Positions 39,915 through 48,888 of a stretch of DNA of 64,000 nucleotides are shown piece by piece. Source of the stretch: Clostridiales bacterium (GTDB lineage Bacteria > Bacillota > Clostridia > Lachnospirales > Lachnospiraceae); NCBI GenBank assembly GCA_015655075.1, contig JAATFT010000055.1:1-64000 (forward strand). The letters are read 5' to 3'. A program made the position numbers and the translations under genes. The notes beneath the pieces are model-generated. The model saw nothing but the letters and a program-made list of their open reading frames with translations. It was not told the DNA's origin and made no database searches. Numbering within the stretch: the first letter of the stretch is position 1; every line of letters starts with the position of its first letter.

Positions 39915-40748
39915 ATGCACGATTTAAGCTTATATGAAAAGAAAATCATAAAGGATGATGAGTTTCCCGTACAGATGTTTGAAAACAGAATCCGGATACC
40001 GGGTACCTATTTTCAGCCCCACTGGCATGAACACTTGGAGCTTCATTATATTTTAAAGGGCCGGGGGATTTTTTACTGTAATCAAAAGCCTCTTTTAGTA
40101 AAGGAAGGAAGCCTGGTAATCATCAACGGCAATGAAATTCATGAAGGGATCAGTTATACACCGGATTTTCATGCCTTGGTCATTATTTTTGAAATGGATG
40201 CTTTTTCGAAAGAAACAGCGAATTATAAAGTTATTTTTAAACCTCTTATTGATTCGGATCCGGTAATTAGCGATTTGTTGATGTCAATTTATAAGGAAGA
40301 GATTCATAAAAATTCCGGCTATAAATTAGCTATGAAGGGAAAATTTTATGAGCTGATTGCATATCTGTTGAGAAATTATGTTGCACAAAACCTGTCTGAC
40401 AGGGAGAATACAAGCCGCATGAAGAATTTAGGCAGGTTAAATACGGTGCTTAAGCATATCCAGGAGAACTATACGGAGCCTATATCAAACAGGGAACTGG
40501 CAGATGTGATTCATATCAGCGAATACCGTTTCTGCCACCTATTTAAGGAGAGCATGGGAAAAAGTCCCTTGAGCTATATAAATGAAGTACGGCTTAAAAA
40601 AGCTTATCAGTTGCTGGAACAGAAGGAAATGACGGTCTATCAGGTCGCGGCAGCCGTAGGGTTCCAGGATTATAACAATTTTGGACGTCTGTTCCGTAAA
40701 TATTATGGATTTCCGCCTACGAAAGTATGGGTAGGAATAGCAAGATAA
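39915..40748 (+). CDS. AraC-family regulator with cupin sensor domain
   Basis: 277 residues. N-terminal cupin barrel (about 10-110) with HWHEHLELHYILKG typical of the AraC_binding domain, and two C-terminal helix-turn-helix units (about 175-272; ISNRELADVIHISEYRFCHLF and VYQVAAAVGFQDYNNFGRLFRKYYG). It probably activates the sugar-metabolism genes 40958-44337 in response to a sugar ligand. Confidence 0.88.
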   Translation: MHDLSLYEKKIIKDDEFPVQMFENRIRIPGTYFQPHWHEHLELHYILKGRGIFYCNQKPLLVKEGSLVIINGNEIHEGISYTPDFHALVIIFEMDAFSKETANYKVIFKPLIDSDPVISDLLMSIYKEEIHKNSGYKLAMKGKFYELIAYLLRNYVAQNLSDRENTSRMKNLGRLNTVLKHIQENYTEPISNRELADVIHISEYRFCHLFKESMGKSPLSYINEVRLKKAYQLLEQKEMTVYQVAAAVGFQDYNNFGRLFRKYYGFPPTKVWVGIAR

Positions 40749-40798
40749 TATGTGTTATCAGCAATACATGAATAGCTTTTTAAAAACAAAAATTATAT

Positions 40799-40884
40799 TA
40801 TAGAAACAAAAATCATGTTTCTATAATCGGATGGACGGCGCAAAAACAGCGCCTTTTATCAGAAGAAAAAAATATCTTCTGATA
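40799..40884 (+). promoter_or_regulatory. Three stacked hairpins between the AraC gene and its likely target genes
   Basis: TATAGAAACA/TGTTTCTATA (40799-40825, perfect), GGCGC/GCGCC plus TTTT (40837-40857, terminator-like) and TATCAGAAGA/TCTTCTGATA (40857-40884, perfect). A partial repeat of the first unit follows near 40893. Confidence 0.6.
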
Positions 40885-40957
40885 AGGGATATTATAGAAA
40901 CGAAAACCGGATATGCGGTGCAAAAATATAAAATGACATGAAAACAGGAGGATGATT

Positions 40958-41929
40958 ATGAAGTTGGGAACTTTTTCGGTGGTTTTGGGAAGTATGCCGT
41001 TGCAGAATGCTTGTGAGTTTTTAAGCCGGAACGGCGTTCAGATGATTGAGATCGGTTGCGGCGGATATCCCGGTACAGCCCATTGCAAGCCGGAGGTTTT
41101 GTTAAATGATGAGAAAGAGCTGGCTGAATTCACTAAAACAATCAAGGATAATAATCTTAAAATCAGTGCCTTAAGCTGTCACGGCAATATGGTGCATCCG
41201 GTAAAAGAGGTGGCGGCAAGGTTTGATGAAGATCTGACAAAAGCAATTCTGTTGGCTGAGAAGCTGGGAATCCCGGTTATTAATACATTTTCCGGCTGTC
41301 CGGGAGGAAGTGGGGAGGACAAACAGCCCAACTGGGTGACCTGTCCGTGGCCGGAAGACTTTACGAAAATCTTGGATTATCAATGGAATGAGATTTTGAT
41401 TCCATACTGGAAACAGAAAGTGGCTTTTGCAAAAGAACATGGCATCCATAAAATAGCCCTGGAACTCCATCCGGGTTTCTGCGTCTATAACACGAAAACT
41501 TTACTCCGTTTGCGTGAGGCGGTGGGACCAGAGATTGGAGCTAATTTTGATCCCAGCCATTTAATCTGGCAGGGAATGGATCCCTGTGCATGTATCAGGG
41601 AGCTTGGCAAAGCAGGGGCAATTTATCATTTCCATGCCAAGGACACGAAAATAGATGCCATCAATTCAGCTCTTAACGGTGTATTGGATACCACCCATTA
41701 TGCAGATGAAATTAACCGTTCCTGGATATTCCGCTCAGTGGGCTATGGACATGGGGAAGAATACTGGAAAGCTATAATTTCCGAGCTTAGGCTGGCAGGT
41801 TATGATTACGCCATCAGTATAGAACATGAAGACAGTTTAATGTCAGGAAAGGAAGGACTGTTAAAAGCAATCCAGTGCCTTAAGAATGTATTGATTTATG
41901 AAGAACGGGAAAGTATGTACTGGGCTTAA
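40958..41929 (+). CDS. Sugar phosphate isomerase/epimerase-like TIM barrel
   Basis: 323 residues from ATG 40958, six bases after AGGAGG. AP_endonuc_2-type TIM barrel with metal-site candidates ALELHPGF (Glu), NFDPSHLIWQG (Asp, His), YHFHAKDTK (His) and SIEHED (Glu). Cytoplasmic. Relatives act on inositol, ketose or 3-keto sugars. It lies upstream of an oxidoreductase and a second TIM barrel of the same superfamily, suggesting a short oxidise-isomerise pathway. Confidence 0.85.
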   Translation: MKLGTFSVVLGSMPLQNACEFLSRNGVQMIEIGCGGYPGTAHCKPEVLLNDEKELAEFTKTIKDNNLKISALSCHGNMVHPVKEVAARFDEDLTKAILLAEKLGIPVINTFSGCPGGSGEDKQPNWVTCPWPEDFTKILDYQWNEILIPYWKQKVAFAKEHGIHKIALELHPGFCVYNTKTLLRLREAVGPEIGANFDPSHLIWQGMDPCACIRELGKAGAIYHFHAKDTKIDAINSALNGVLDTTHYADEINRSWIFRSVGYGHGEEYWKAIISELRLAGYDYAISIEHEDSLMSGKEGLLKAIQCLKNVLIYEERESMYWA

Positions 41930-41944
41930 TTTCACATCGGAAGG

Positions 41945-42062
41945 TTGTTTATTATCGAACAGGGAAAATCCGTCCTATCCGATAATAAACAATACATGAG
42001 GATGCACATGAGACCTGTAAGGCATTATGTCGCAAAGCGACCAAGCGTCGGCGCAGAGTTCA
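41945..42062. repeat. Family C structured repeat (C1)
   Basis: Begins with a perfect 13-bp stem TTGTTTATTATCG/CGATAATAAACAA (41945-41992) enclosing a GTCCTAT-type core. Then follow GGATGCACATGAGACC and the hairpin GTCGC-aaa-GCGAC with CAAGCGTCGGCGCAGAGTT. The hairpin arms differ from copy C3 by compensating changes. Confidence 0.65.
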
Positions 42063-42072
42063 GATTATTTAA

Positions 42073-42234
42073 ATGAGCACTCCCGGAAACTCCCCTGTAC
42101 GCATCTTTGCGGCTGATTTTTCGGTTACACACAAATTTAATCAACGTACGATCAACGTATGCTTCATAAATTTGTGCATATCTGACAAAAAATCATACAA
42201 ATCTGTATTCAAAGAGTTTCCGAAAGTACTTTAA
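42073..42234. repeat. MITE-like palindromic element, family D (D2)
   Basis: Inverted copy of D1 (30722-30888), starting GAGCACTCCCGGAAACTCCC and ending GAGTTTCCGAAAGTACTTT. Directly abuts the C1 element and ends 20 bases before the next gene. Confidence 0.75.
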
Positions 42235-42253
42235 ATGAAAAAGGAGAAAAGTA

Positions 42254-43309
42254 ATGGAAAAGCAAAATTTTATGATTGGAATTGTAGGATTTGGAGGTAT
42301 GGGCGACTGGCACAGAGAACTTATAGATACCATAGACGGTTTAAAGGTAGCCGGCATTTATGATATTAAAGAATCCAGGGTTAAGTATGCCGGGAAAGCC
42401 GGTGTAAAAGCATATGAAAGCCTGGAAGCATTGTTAAGGGATGACCGTATTGATATCGTATTGGTTTCCACCCCCAATGATCTGCATAAGCCGATTGCAA
42501 TAAAGGCTATGAAGGCCGGCAAAAATGTGGTAAGTGAAAAGCCGGTAACTCTAAGCTCTAAAGATTTACAGGAAATGATCGATGTTTCCAAGAAAACAGG
42601 AATGTTATTTACCGTCCACCAAAACAGACGCTGGGACGAAGATTTTTTAACCGTGAAGAAAATATATGACGAACGCCTTCTTGGAGAGGTTTTCCGCATT
42701 GAATCCAGGGTCCATGGTTCCAGGGGAATTCCCGGAGACTGGCGCCAGGAAAAAGAACACGGCGGCGGCATGATTTTGGACTGGGGTGTGCATCTGCTGG
42801 ATCAAATCCTTTTTATGATGGGAAATACGAAATTAAATACCATATATGCAGCGGAGACACATATTACCAACCAGTTGGTGGATGATGGTTTTACTGCTGA
42901 ACTTAAGTTTGAAAATGGTGTGGAGGTAGTGGTAGAGGTAGGTACCAATAATTTTATTAATTTGCCCAGATGGTATATGTTGGGTGTAAACGGTACGGCA
43001 GTTATTGAAGACTGGAATTTAAACGGAAAAATTATTTGTGCCGCCGGTAAGGGTGAAACCGACGTGGTTCCGGTCCGGACTGCCGCCGGTCTTACGAAAA
43101 CCATGGCGCCCCGCAGGGAAGACACCATACAAAAGCAGGAGCTTCCTATTGTAAAAAGTGACATCAGGGACTTTTACCGTAATGTTATGAAAGCAATAGA
43201 GAAAAAGGAAGAACCTAAAATTAAATTGCCGGAAGTGATGCGTGTCATGAAACTTATGGAGGCAATTTTTGAATCTGCCGGGAAGCATAAGGTAGTTCAT
43301 TTTGAGTAA
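42254..43309 (+). CDS. Gfo/Idh/MocA-family oxidoreductase
   Basis: 351 residues; the ATG follows AAGGAG. N-terminal Rossmann fold with GIVGFGGMGDWH, then the EKP motif (VVSEKPVTLSS) whose lysine is catalytic, and a C-terminal alpha/beta domain with GGGMILDWGVHLLDQ carrying the catalytic His. NAD(P)-dependent oxidation of a sugar or inositol hydroxyl in the cytoplasm. Flanked by two TIM-barrel isomerase-like genes on the same strand under an AraC regulator. Confidence 0.88.
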   Translation: MEKQNFMIGIVGFGGMGDWHRELIDTIDGLKVAGIYDIKESRVKYAGKAGVKAYESLEALLRDDRIDIVLVSTPNDLHKPIAIKAMKAGKNVVSEKPVTLSSKDLQEMIDVSKKTGMLFTVHQNRRWDEDFLTVKKIYDERLLGEVFRIESRVHGSRGIPGDWRQEKEHGGGMILDWGVHLLDQILFMMGNTKLNTIYAAETHITNQLVDDGFTAELKFENGVEVVVEVGTNNFINLPRWYMLGVNGTAVIEDWNLNGKIICAAGKGETDVVPVRTAAGLTKTMAPRREDTIQKQELPIVKSDIRDFYRNVMKAIEKKEEPKIKLPEVMRVMKLMEAIFESAGKHKVVHFE

Positions 43310-43452
43310 CATAATTATTAGAGGAAAACCAGTGTAGCATCTAGCTTATAATGAACTTTATCACAATGAGATTTTCCAAACTAACTGAGTCAAACTTTCT
43401 AGCGTAGCCGCCGCTGCGCCGTCAAAACACACTAAATAAAGGAGTTTTAATT

Positions 43453-44337
43453 ATGGAGCAGATAAAAATAGGAACCTGTATACCGGGAACAAAGGCTGTC
43501 GAATGGCTCCCTCATATAATAAAGGCCGGATTTGAGACAGTTTCCCTTAATTTTCATATGTCTTTGGAGAATACGGATTTAATTGAACTTTCTAAGAGGG
43601 TAAAAGATATACTGGGTGATTCCGGCGTGCAGGTAACCTGTCTGGGATTTTATTGCAATCCTTTGCAATATGAGGAGCATAAAAAAAACCTGGAATATTG
43701 CATTGATTCTGCAGGTCTCTTTGGAGCAGGCATTGTCAGTACCTTTGCGGGTGCACTGGAAGAAAGGCCGGTGGAAGAAGCCGTACCTGTGTTTGGTAAG
43801 GTGTTTAAAGAACTAACCAGGCGAGCGGCGGATAATCAGATAAAAATAGGAATCGAGAATTGTCCCATGGGCGGAAGCTGGCAGCGGGCCACCTGTAATA
43901 TTGGCTTTAACCCAAAAGCATGGGAGATGATGTTTCAGGAGGTGCCGGAAGATAGTATGGGTTTGGAATGGGAACCGGCACATCAGATGGCACAGTTGAT
44001 TGATCCCGTAGCCCAGCTAAGACAATGGATTAAAAAAGTAGTACATATCCATGGAAAGGATGCTTCCGTAGATTGGGAGGTTGTCCGCCGGACCGGTGTA
44101 TCTGGTGCGGAGAGATTTGCATGGGACAGGACGCCGGGATTTGGAGATACCGACTGGAGGGATATTATATCTATTCTGCATAGGGGAGGTTATAGCGAGG
44201 ACATCTGTATAGAAGGCTATCATGATCTTATATACAGGGAGGACTGGGAGATGACCTCACAACTCCATGCCTTGAATTATTTAAAATGGTGCCGCGGGGG
44301 TGAATTTGTTCCAAATCCCTGGGGTAAAAATGAATGA
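43453..44337 (+). CDS. Second sugar phosphate isomerase/epimerase-like TIM barrel
   Basis: 294 residues; the ATG follows AAAGGAG. AP_endonuc_2 family with metal-ligand candidates IGIENCPMGG (Glu), GLEWEPAHQM (the usual Asp is Glu here, followed by His), VVHIHGKDA (His) and CIEGYHD (Glu). Distinct from the upstream barrel at 40958. Probably a partner enzyme in the same pathway; substrate unknown. Confidence 0.85.
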   Translation: MEQIKIGTCIPGTKAVEWLPHIIKAGFETVSLNFHMSLENTDLIELSKRVKDILGDSGVQVTCLGFYCNPLQYEEHKKNLEYCIDSAGLFGAGIVSTFAGALEERPVEEAVPVFGKVFKELTRRAADNQIKIGIENCPMGGSWQRATCNIGFNPKAWEMMFQEVPEDSMGLEWEPAHQMAQLIDPVAQLRQWIKKVVHIHGKDASVDWEVVRRTGVSGAERFAWDRTPGFGDTDWRDIISILHRGGYSEDICIEGYHDLIYREDWEMTSQLHALNYLKWCRGGEFVPNPWGKNE

Positions 44338-44363
44338 TGCAGGTCAATACAAGCTTTACCTGT

Positions 44364-44410
44364 ATGGTTATGGACAAATAGCGGAGCGGACTCGGAATTT
44401 CCGCTTTGAC
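44364..44410. repeat. Family B repeat (B3)
   Basis: GGTTATGGACAAATAGCGGAG followed by an imperfect GCGGA/TCCGC hairpin and TTTGAC, just after the second isomerase gene. The spacer to 44621 holds nothing else recognisable. Confidence 0.5.
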
Positions 44411-44621
44411 TATTAAATAAATTCATTTATATTCCAGTATTAATTATTTTATAATGCATAAATTAATATCGGAACACAGTTTATTTTGAATACTCTCGTT
44501 AACTATTTGAAAATTGAATGGATATCGGGAGCGTTCTTTTATTTATTGGAGGATGTAAATTACTGCAGGATATAAATTATTGTAGGAAAATCAATGGAGA
44601 ACGTACATTATGGAGGGCAGA

Positions 44622-44891
44622 ATGGAAGAATTATTTGTGGAAACCAAAGACGGCAATATTAAGATTGATGATAGTATAGTTGAAAAATATGATTTGAAAA
44701 AAGGAACCCTATCCCCTTTTACACAGAGTCATATTGTAGATAAAAACGGTGATTTTAAAAGGGAAGAGCCGCCCAAGGAAAAAGTCTCCCTCAATCAGGG
44801 GGATGATGAAATTGAAGATATGGAAAACGGTCTGCTTTTATCAACCTCGGAAATGATTGATATCGCACAGGGAGTGGATTCGGATATATAA
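44622..44891 (+). CDS. Small acidic protein of unknown function
   Basis: 89 residues from ATG 44622, which follows GGAGGG; an ATG at 44610 overlaps that site. Very acidic, no membrane helix, no recognisable domain; central Pro/Lys patch (REEPPKEKV) and an acidic C-terminus. It stands alone. Codon use and ribosome site support a real gene. I cannot assign a function. Confidence 0.55.
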   Translation: MEELFVETKDGNIKIDDSIVEKYDLKKGTLSPFTQSHIVDKNGDFKREEPPKEKVSLNQGDDEIEDMENGLLLSTSEMIDIAQGVDSDI

Positions 44892-45056
44892 TTCAACCTA
44901 ATAATGGGAGAAGATTCTGGGAAAATTTTAAGCTTACCTGTCTTACGGCAGGAATTTGGTATTATTTCTCGAAATTCATGGGAAATACAATGCAAATTTT
45001 TTTGTATATAGTAAATTTCATGAATTTTACAGTATCTTCTGATTGAAATATTATAC

Positions 45057-45110
45057 TTGACAAATGGTAACCAATTACAGATAATTGTATATAATTGGTT
45101 GCCATTTTTT
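45057..45110 (+). promoter_or_regulatory. Promoter overlapping a long inverted repeat with T-tract
   Basis: -35 TTGACA (45057-45062), 17-bp spacer, -10 GATAAT (45080-45085). The spacer contains AATGGTAACCAATTA, which pairs with TAATTGGTTGCCATT (45092-45106), followed by TTTT. It could be an operator dyad over a promoter, or a terminator. Confidence 0.5.
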
Positions 45111-45116
45111 ATCGAA

Positions 45117-45236
45117 TAGGAAATTGCGCCCTATTCCATAAAAAACCCATCGGGGGATGCGCATGACGCGTCAGAGGTAGTTTGTCACTGAAGTGACGGC
45201 ACGTCAGCGCCAGAGTCTGACAAGTCAGATTCTTTC
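45117..45236. repeat. Family C structured repeat (C2)
   Basis: AATAGGAAATTGCGCCCTATT start, GGATGCGCATGACGC, hairpin GTCAC-tgaa-GTGAC, CGTCAGCGC, then TCTGAC-aag-TCAGA and TTCTTTCTT. Same order of parts as C3 but with different, compensating arm sequences. A GAGAGTGCTCTTA at 45303-45315 matches a family D end. Confidence 0.65.
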
Positions 45237-45340
45237 TTGGCGTATAGACAATTACACACTCGCAAACGGTGGAAACCGGCGCGGCGTGTTTTTTCTGATT
45301 TTAACGAGAGTGCTCTTAATCTGAATGGAGGATATATTTT

Positions 45341-45760
45341 ATGAGAACAGCTCTAATCTATGCTACAAAAACAGGCCATTCAAAGAAACTGGCAGAGGCA
45401 ATTGCAAATGAGCTAAAGATAACTGCATTAAATATTAATACGGATCCCAAACTGGAGGATATGGATTTGCTGTTTATTGTCGGCGGAATATACGGAAATC
45501 AAAGTCTGCCGGAATTACTGGTTTACCTGAAGAGGCTGGACGGCAAAAAAGTGAAGAAGGCAATCCTTATTACTTCCTGCGCTTCTAAAAAAACAAAACA
45601 AAAAGCGGCAAGAGAAATATTGACGGAAAAGGGGATAGCGGTGGATGAAGAGGAATTTATCTGTCAGGGCAGCTTTTTGATAATGGGAATGGGACATCCG
45701 GATAAAAACGACTTAGATAATGCCGCGGCGTTTGCCGTAAAGGCGGTTTTGGGAGCGTAG
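45341..45760 (+). CDS. Flavodoxin-like protein
   Basis: 139 residues. N-terminal FMN phosphate-binding loop YATKTGHSKKLA, then LLFIVGGIYGNQ and a C-terminal loop CQGSFLIMGMGHPD typical of the flavodoxin_3-type family. Small one-electron carrier or NAD(P)H-independent flavoprotein in the cytoplasm. The ATG follows TGGAGG. The last codons and TAG stop lie in the edge of a family A element (45747 onward), so the native end may have been replaced. Confidence 0.75.
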   Translation: MRTALIYATKTGHSKKLAEAIANELKITALNINTDPKLEDMDLLFIVGGIYGNQSLPELLVYLKRLDGKKVKKAILITSCASKKTKQKAAREILTEKGIAVDEEEFICQGSFLIMGMGHPDKNDLDNAAAFAVKAVLGA

Positions 45761-45909
45761 CACCACTATGCACCCAAAATCGCTCCTTGCCTCCCACAAA
45801 GTGGAGCATCCAGCCCGGCACAAGCATTTTTCAAACACATTCTAGAGCGTGCTTGAAAAATCATTGTACCGTTCTGACCGCCCCACTTTGCGGTATTCTG
45901 CGTCAAAAC
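45747..45909. repeat. Two half family A elements joined at their outer ends (A4/A5)
   Basis: 45747-45845 is the reverse complement of the left half of A3. 45842-45909 is the reverse complement of the right half. They meet at their terminal ends (CATTCTAGAGCG), so the halves are in the opposite order to an intact element, sharing one CTAG. Confidence 0.7.
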
Positions 45910-45969
45910 ATGGGCTTGTATTATCGGCGGTTTTGCATGGTGAATTTTTTGTACTAGCTCCCATGGCAT

Positions 45970-45993
45970 AAAACATCTGCCTGCAGATGTTTT
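45970..45993. terminator. Perfect short palindrome AAAACATCTGC...GCAGATGTTTT
   Basis: 11-bp arms with a 2-base centre, ending in TTTT. Either a bidirectional terminator or a regulator site about 180 bases before the TPR lipoprotein gene. Confidence 0.45.
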
Positions 45994-46173
45994 ACTGCCT
46001 TAATTCAGGGTGTGAAAAATATGCTTTTTATTTTTAACACTATTTTATAGTATGTTTTACTTGCTGAATACTTGCATTTATTACCTGTTCAAATTATAAT
46101 GGCAATAGTGCTTGTATACGCAAGCATATATCGGTTTTATTTTGAATGAAAAATCAGTCATACGGGAGTCGAA

Positions 46174-47376
46174 ATGAAGAAAAAGAAATTGAAAAGTACG
46201 GCTATTATATTGTTGTCGGTAATATTACTTGTCGGGTGCGGTTCTAAATCTGCCGGAAGTTATTATAAAGAAGGATTGAAGTATTTTAACAACGGAAGCT
46301 ATGTCAAAGCGGAAGCCAGTTTTCTGAAAGCCTTGGAAATAAACGGAAACCGTGCCGACTATTATATAGATTATGCCATGACTTTAGTACAGCTTGGCAA
46401 ATTCGAGGAAGCCGCCCAATATTTTGACCGGGTTATTTTAGATAAGGATAACGGTATTGTCAATAAAAATAATAAAGCCGCCTACCGGGGCGAGGGCATT
46501 GCTTATTTTAAATCCCATGATTATAAAAAGGCCATAGAACAATTTGACAAAGCGCTGGCCATTGATGAATTAAGAGATTTAGATAGGGATATCTTATATT
46601 ATAAAGGGAATTCCCAGGCCAAAGCAGGGCTTTTTAAAGAAGCGGCACAAACCTATACCGCCATTTTAAAGGAAAAACCATCGGATGCCTATACCTATTA
46701 CAGCAGGGCCTATGCATACCGTATGCTTAAATATTACAAGAAAAGCCTGGCGGATTACGATAAAGCAATTAAACTGGATAACAATAATTATGATTATTAC
46801 CTGGGAAAGTACTTTTTGCTGGCTGAAGAAGGCGATACGGATGAGGCTGCCGCCGTATTGAAGATGGCGGCCAACATAAAAGGGACAACCAAAGAGGATG
46901 AATTTAATCTGGCGAAGGTCCATTATTACATGGGTAACTATGATGACGCCGTTACAGAATTTAGCGAAGCCTTAAAGAATGAATTTACGGAATCCTATTT
47001 TTTCCTGGGTAATATTTATGAGCAAAAAAAAGATTATGAGAATGCGGCGTATAATTACAGTATGTATATTACACAGGGGGCTGATATAACGTCTGCGGTG
47101 GTTTATAATCAGATTGCATTTTGCCTGATCCGGCTTAATAATTATGAAGAAGCGTTATCTTATATTCAGTCAGGCCTGCAATATAATGATATTGTTTTTA
47201 ATCAGCCGTTGAAACGCAATGAAATTGTAGTTTATGAGAATATGGGTGAATTTGAAAAAGCTTATGATCTTATGAAGGAGTATCTGGCCGAATATCCGGA
47301 GGACGAGGATGCTGCGGCTGAAAATGAATTTATAAAGACCAGGCTGCCGCAAGCAAGCGCATCCCATAAAAAATAA
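46174..47376 (+). CDS. TPR-repeat lipoprotein
   Basis: 400 residues. Lipoprotein signal with lipobox LVGC (C22), then about nine tetratricopeptide repeats from residue 30 to 380 (for example GLKYFNNGSYVKAEASFLKALEI and YYKKSLADYDKAIKLD). Exposed outside the membrane and probably a scaffold for protein-protein contacts; no enzymatic domain. Tyr/Asn-rich. The ATG has only a weak GGGAG site. Single gene. Confidence 0.85.
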   Translation: MKKKKLKSTAIILLSVILLVGCGSKSAGSYYKEGLKYFNNGSYVKAEASFLKALEINGNRADYYIDYAMTLVQLGKFEEAAQYFDRVILDKDNGIVNKNNKAAYRGEGIAYFKSHDYKKAIEQFDKALAIDELRDLDRDILYYKGNSQAKAGLFKEAAQTYTAILKEKPSDAYTYYSRAYAYRMLKYYKKSLADYDKAIKLDNNNYDYYLGKYFLLAEEGDTDEAAAVLKMAANIKGTTKEDEFNLAKVHYYMGNYDDAVTEFSEALKNEFTESYFFLGNIYEQKKDYENAAYNYSMYITQGADITSAVVYNQIAFCLIRLNNYEEALSYIQSGLQYNDIVFNQPLKRNEIVVYENMGEFEKAYDLMKEYLAEYPEDEDAAAENEFIKTRLPQASASHKK

Positions 47377-47549
47377 ATGTGTTGATGTAACTTGCAGTTA
47401 AATAGGGAAGTACGCCGGAATTTTAAGATACGGCGCCGGAACACAGGTTTTTTGTATGTTCCCGGTGCATGGATTTATAGGAACCCATGCAGTTTAGCGG
47501 TCATAATAGATTCCTTATTTCAAATACGGGAAAATTTTAGGAGGTATGC

Positions 47550-48794
47550 ATGGGTGAACTGTATGAAATAAAAGAGAGAGAGGAACGGCTGATCCTGGTT
47601 GGCGTTGCAGTAAGCGATGGGGACGATACGGCGGAATCGGTGGAGGAATTGGAAGAGCTGGTTAAAACTGCCGGCGCAGTAACCGTAGGGAAGATAATTC
47701 AAAACAGGGAGAGTGTTCACCCCGGAACCTATATAGGTAAGGGTAAAATAGGAGAAGTAAAAGAATTATTAGCCAGGTTAAATGCCACCGGAGTGGTATG
47801 CGATGATGAATTGTCTCCCGCCCAGCTTAAAAATCTGGGGGGTGCCCTGGAAGCAAAGGTCATGGACAGGACCATATTAATATTGGATATCTTTGCCCAA
47901 CATGCCACTACAAAAGAAGGTAAAATCCAGGTTGAGCTTGCCCAGTTGCGATACCGCTTAACAAGACTGGTGGGCATGCGTGGTTCCATGTCCAGACTGG
48001 GCGGCGGTATAGGAACCAGAGGACCCGGTGAAAAGAAGCTGGAAGTGGACCGGAGGTTAGTCAGGGACCGTATATCTCAACTGAAACGTGAATTATCTGA
48101 TGTAAAGCAATACAGGGAAACGTCAAGGGAGCAAAGAAGCAAAAGCTTAATCCCCATAGTTGCTATTGTAGGCTATACCAATGCGGGAAAATCAACTTTA
48201 TTAAACCGATTGACTGGGGCAGGGGTATTGGAGGAAGATAAATTATTTGCCACCCTGGATCCGACCACAAGAAATTTAACCCTGCCAAGCGGACAGCAGA
48301 TATTATTGACGGATACGGTAGGATTTATCAGGAAGCTGCCCCACCATTTAATTGAAGCTTTCCGGAGTACTTTAGAGGAAGCTAAATACGCGGATATCAT
48401 CCTCCATGTAGTGGATAGTTCCAGTCCATCAGCCTATAAACAAATGCATGTAGTATATGAAACCCTGGAAAATCTCAGGGTAAAGGACAAACCTGTCATA
48501 ACGGCTTTTAATAAACAGGATTTATTGGAAACGGAATTAATTATTAAGGACTTTAAGGCGGACAGGGCGGTGAAAATATCAGCGAAGGAGCTTACGGGAC
48601 TTGATGAGCTGCGGGAAGCCTTTGAAGAGATACTCCGTGAACGTAAAATTCTTCTGGAGAGAATATTTTCCTATCAGGATGCCGGAAAAATTCAGCTTAT
48701 AAGAAAATACGGACAGCTGTTAGAAGAGGAATATCAGGCGGAGGGAATCTATATTAAAGCATACCTGCCCAAGGATGTATACAACAGGATATAA
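47550..48794 (+). CDS. hflX: Ribosome-associated GTPase HflX
   Basis: 414 residues; the ATG follows AGGAGG. N-terminal HflX domain with the Gly-rich GGGIGTRGPGEKKLE, then the GTPase domain: G1 GYTNAGKST (208-216), G3 DTVGFI, G4 NKQD, G5 SAKE. HflX binds the 50S subunit and rescues stalled ribosomes under stress. Standalone gene with its own terminator. Confidence 0.93.
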   Translation: MGELYEIKEREERLILVGVAVSDGDDTAESVEELEELVKTAGAVTVGKIIQNRESVHPGTYIGKGKIGEVKELLARLNATGVVCDDELSPAQLKNLGGALEAKVMDRTILILDIFAQHATTKEGKIQVELAQLRYRLTRLVGMRGSMSRLGGGIGTRGPGEKKLEVDRRLVRDRISQLKRELSDVKQYRETSREQRSKSLIPIVAIVGYTNAGKSTLLNRLTGAGVLEEDKLFATLDPTTRNLTLPSGQQILLTDTVGFIRKLPHHLIEAFRSTLEEAKYADIILHVVDSSSPSAYKQMHVVYETLENLRVKDKPVITAFNKQDLLETELIIKDFKADRAVKISAKELTGLDELREAFEEILRERKILLERIFSYQDAGKIQLIRKYGQLLEEEYQAEGIYIKAYLPKDVYNRI

Positions 48795-48829
48795 ATAAAC
48801 ATATAATAAAATAGAATATAGAATATAGA

Positions 48830-48882
48830 AGGGCCGCTGATAATAAGGCATATATGGATTTATTTCGGGCGGTCCTTTTTTA
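48830..48882 (+). terminator. Terminator after hflX
   Basis: AGGGCCGC pairs with GCGGTCCT around a long loop, followed by TTTTTT. Confidence 0.6.
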
Positions 48883-48888
48883 TTTAAT

